Shown: positions 63,845 to 64,000 of the stretch, one piece after another
How positions within the stretch are numbered: position 1 is the stretch's first letter
How the letters are laid out: every line of letters starts with the position of its first letter
DNA from: an uncultured Verrucomicrobiota bacterium
GTDB taxonomy: Bacteria > Verrucomicrobiota > Kiritimatiellia > CAIVKH01
NCBI GenBank assembly: GCA_937873455.1
Contig: CALMYG010000081.1
Coordinates: 1 to 64,000, forward strand
DNA: 64,000 nucleotides
Direction of reading: 5' to 3'
The notes under the pieces: generated by a model
The model's database searches: none
Told to the model about the DNA's origin: nothing
What the model saw: only the letters and a program-made list of their open reading frames with translations
Translations under genes and position numbers: made by a program

Positions 63845-64000
63845 ATGTTTCACCAAGCCACCAAGCTGATCGTGATTACTGAGAACTTCAAGCGCCGGGC
63901 CGTCTGCGATATCATCGAGGCTTGCGGCGGAACGGGCTACACGCTGGTTCCGGCGGGCGGCAAAGGGTTGCACCGCTTCCACGCTACGCCGGAGAAGGCG
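63845..64000 (+). CDS. SbtB-like PII signalling protein, truncated by window edge
   Basis: The first 52 codons of a PII-family protein read MFHQATKLIVITENFKRRA, then ...IIEACGGTGYTLVPAGGKGLHR. This matches SbtB, the trimeric regulator that binds adenyl nucleotides and inhibits SbtA. The ATG is preceded by AGGAG. The reading frame is open to the window end, so the nucleotide-binding T-loop and C-terminus are not visible. Confidence 0.85.
   Translation, partial: MFHQATKLIVITENFKRRAVCDIIEACGGTGYTLVPAGGKGLHRFHATPEKA

Overview
The window is a gene-dense, GC-rich bacterial chromosome segment with about 47 protein-coding genes on both strands. No rRNA or tRNA gene, CRISPR array, prophage or intact insertion sequence is visible. 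LpxD and LptF/LptG-type lipopolysaccharide genes show a Gram-negative cell. Very large secreted proteins ending in EF-hand-like 'TDP' modules, AKEQ-type pseudopilin domains, a histone-like Lys/Ala/Pro-rich DUF2934 protein and GTAG-type palindromic repeats suggest the PVC group, most likely Verrucomicrobiota/Kiritimatiellota. The phylum is inferred from style; no marker-gene phylogeny was run. Two GH31 glycosidases, a TIM-barrel hydrolase-like protein and a bicarbonate transporter would fit a saccharolytic aquatic organism.

Layout. 0-8.4 kb: smc (minus) diverges from a 1468-aa secreted protein with nine ~80-aa repeats, preceded by a sigma-54-type promoter and closed by a bidirectional terminator. 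8.4-12.2 kb (minus): Nudix hydrolase, FAD amine oxidase-like protein and a DUF1365-cyclopropane synthase fusion. 12.2-17.3 kb: heme A synthase, rhomboid protease, beta-helix protein and TIM-barrel protein. 17.3-27.3 kb: housekeeping genes (miaB, argH, an NtrC-type regulator, dnaG, cvpA, argS). 27.3-30.3 kb: secreted RCC1/MBG protein. 30.3-36 kb: B12-radical SAM protein, nadA, folD, an LptF/G permease and a hypothetical.

35.9-41.8 kb is a methionine/SAM-cycle block: a SahR-like ArsR-methyltransferase regulator with ahcY, and metY-metX under a SAM-I riboswitch. A Phd/ParE toxin-antitoxin cassette lies between ahcY and metX and is bounded by a perfect 23-bp repeat of the metX 3' end. 42-47 kb: gatCAB and a type II secretion pair (gspF, pseudopilin). 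47.5-49.8 kb: a BaiN-type flavoprotein and an AEC carrier. 50-58.4 kb: secreted and cytoplasmic GH31 enzymes, a small anchored protein and a DegT aminotransferase.

58.5-61.8 kb: a zinc-ribbon protein, lpxD (full length only if translation begins at an AUC codon) and a hipBA module among GTAG-type REP hairpins. 61.8-64 kb: a LysR regulator diverging from sbtA-sbtB, with sbtB cut by the window edge.

The observations most worth checking are the AUC start of lpxD, the 23-bp duplication around the toxin-antitoxin cassette, the covarying REP hairpins, the sigma-54 promoter of the giant repeat protein, and the C-terminal module shared by two otherwise unrelated secreted proteins.
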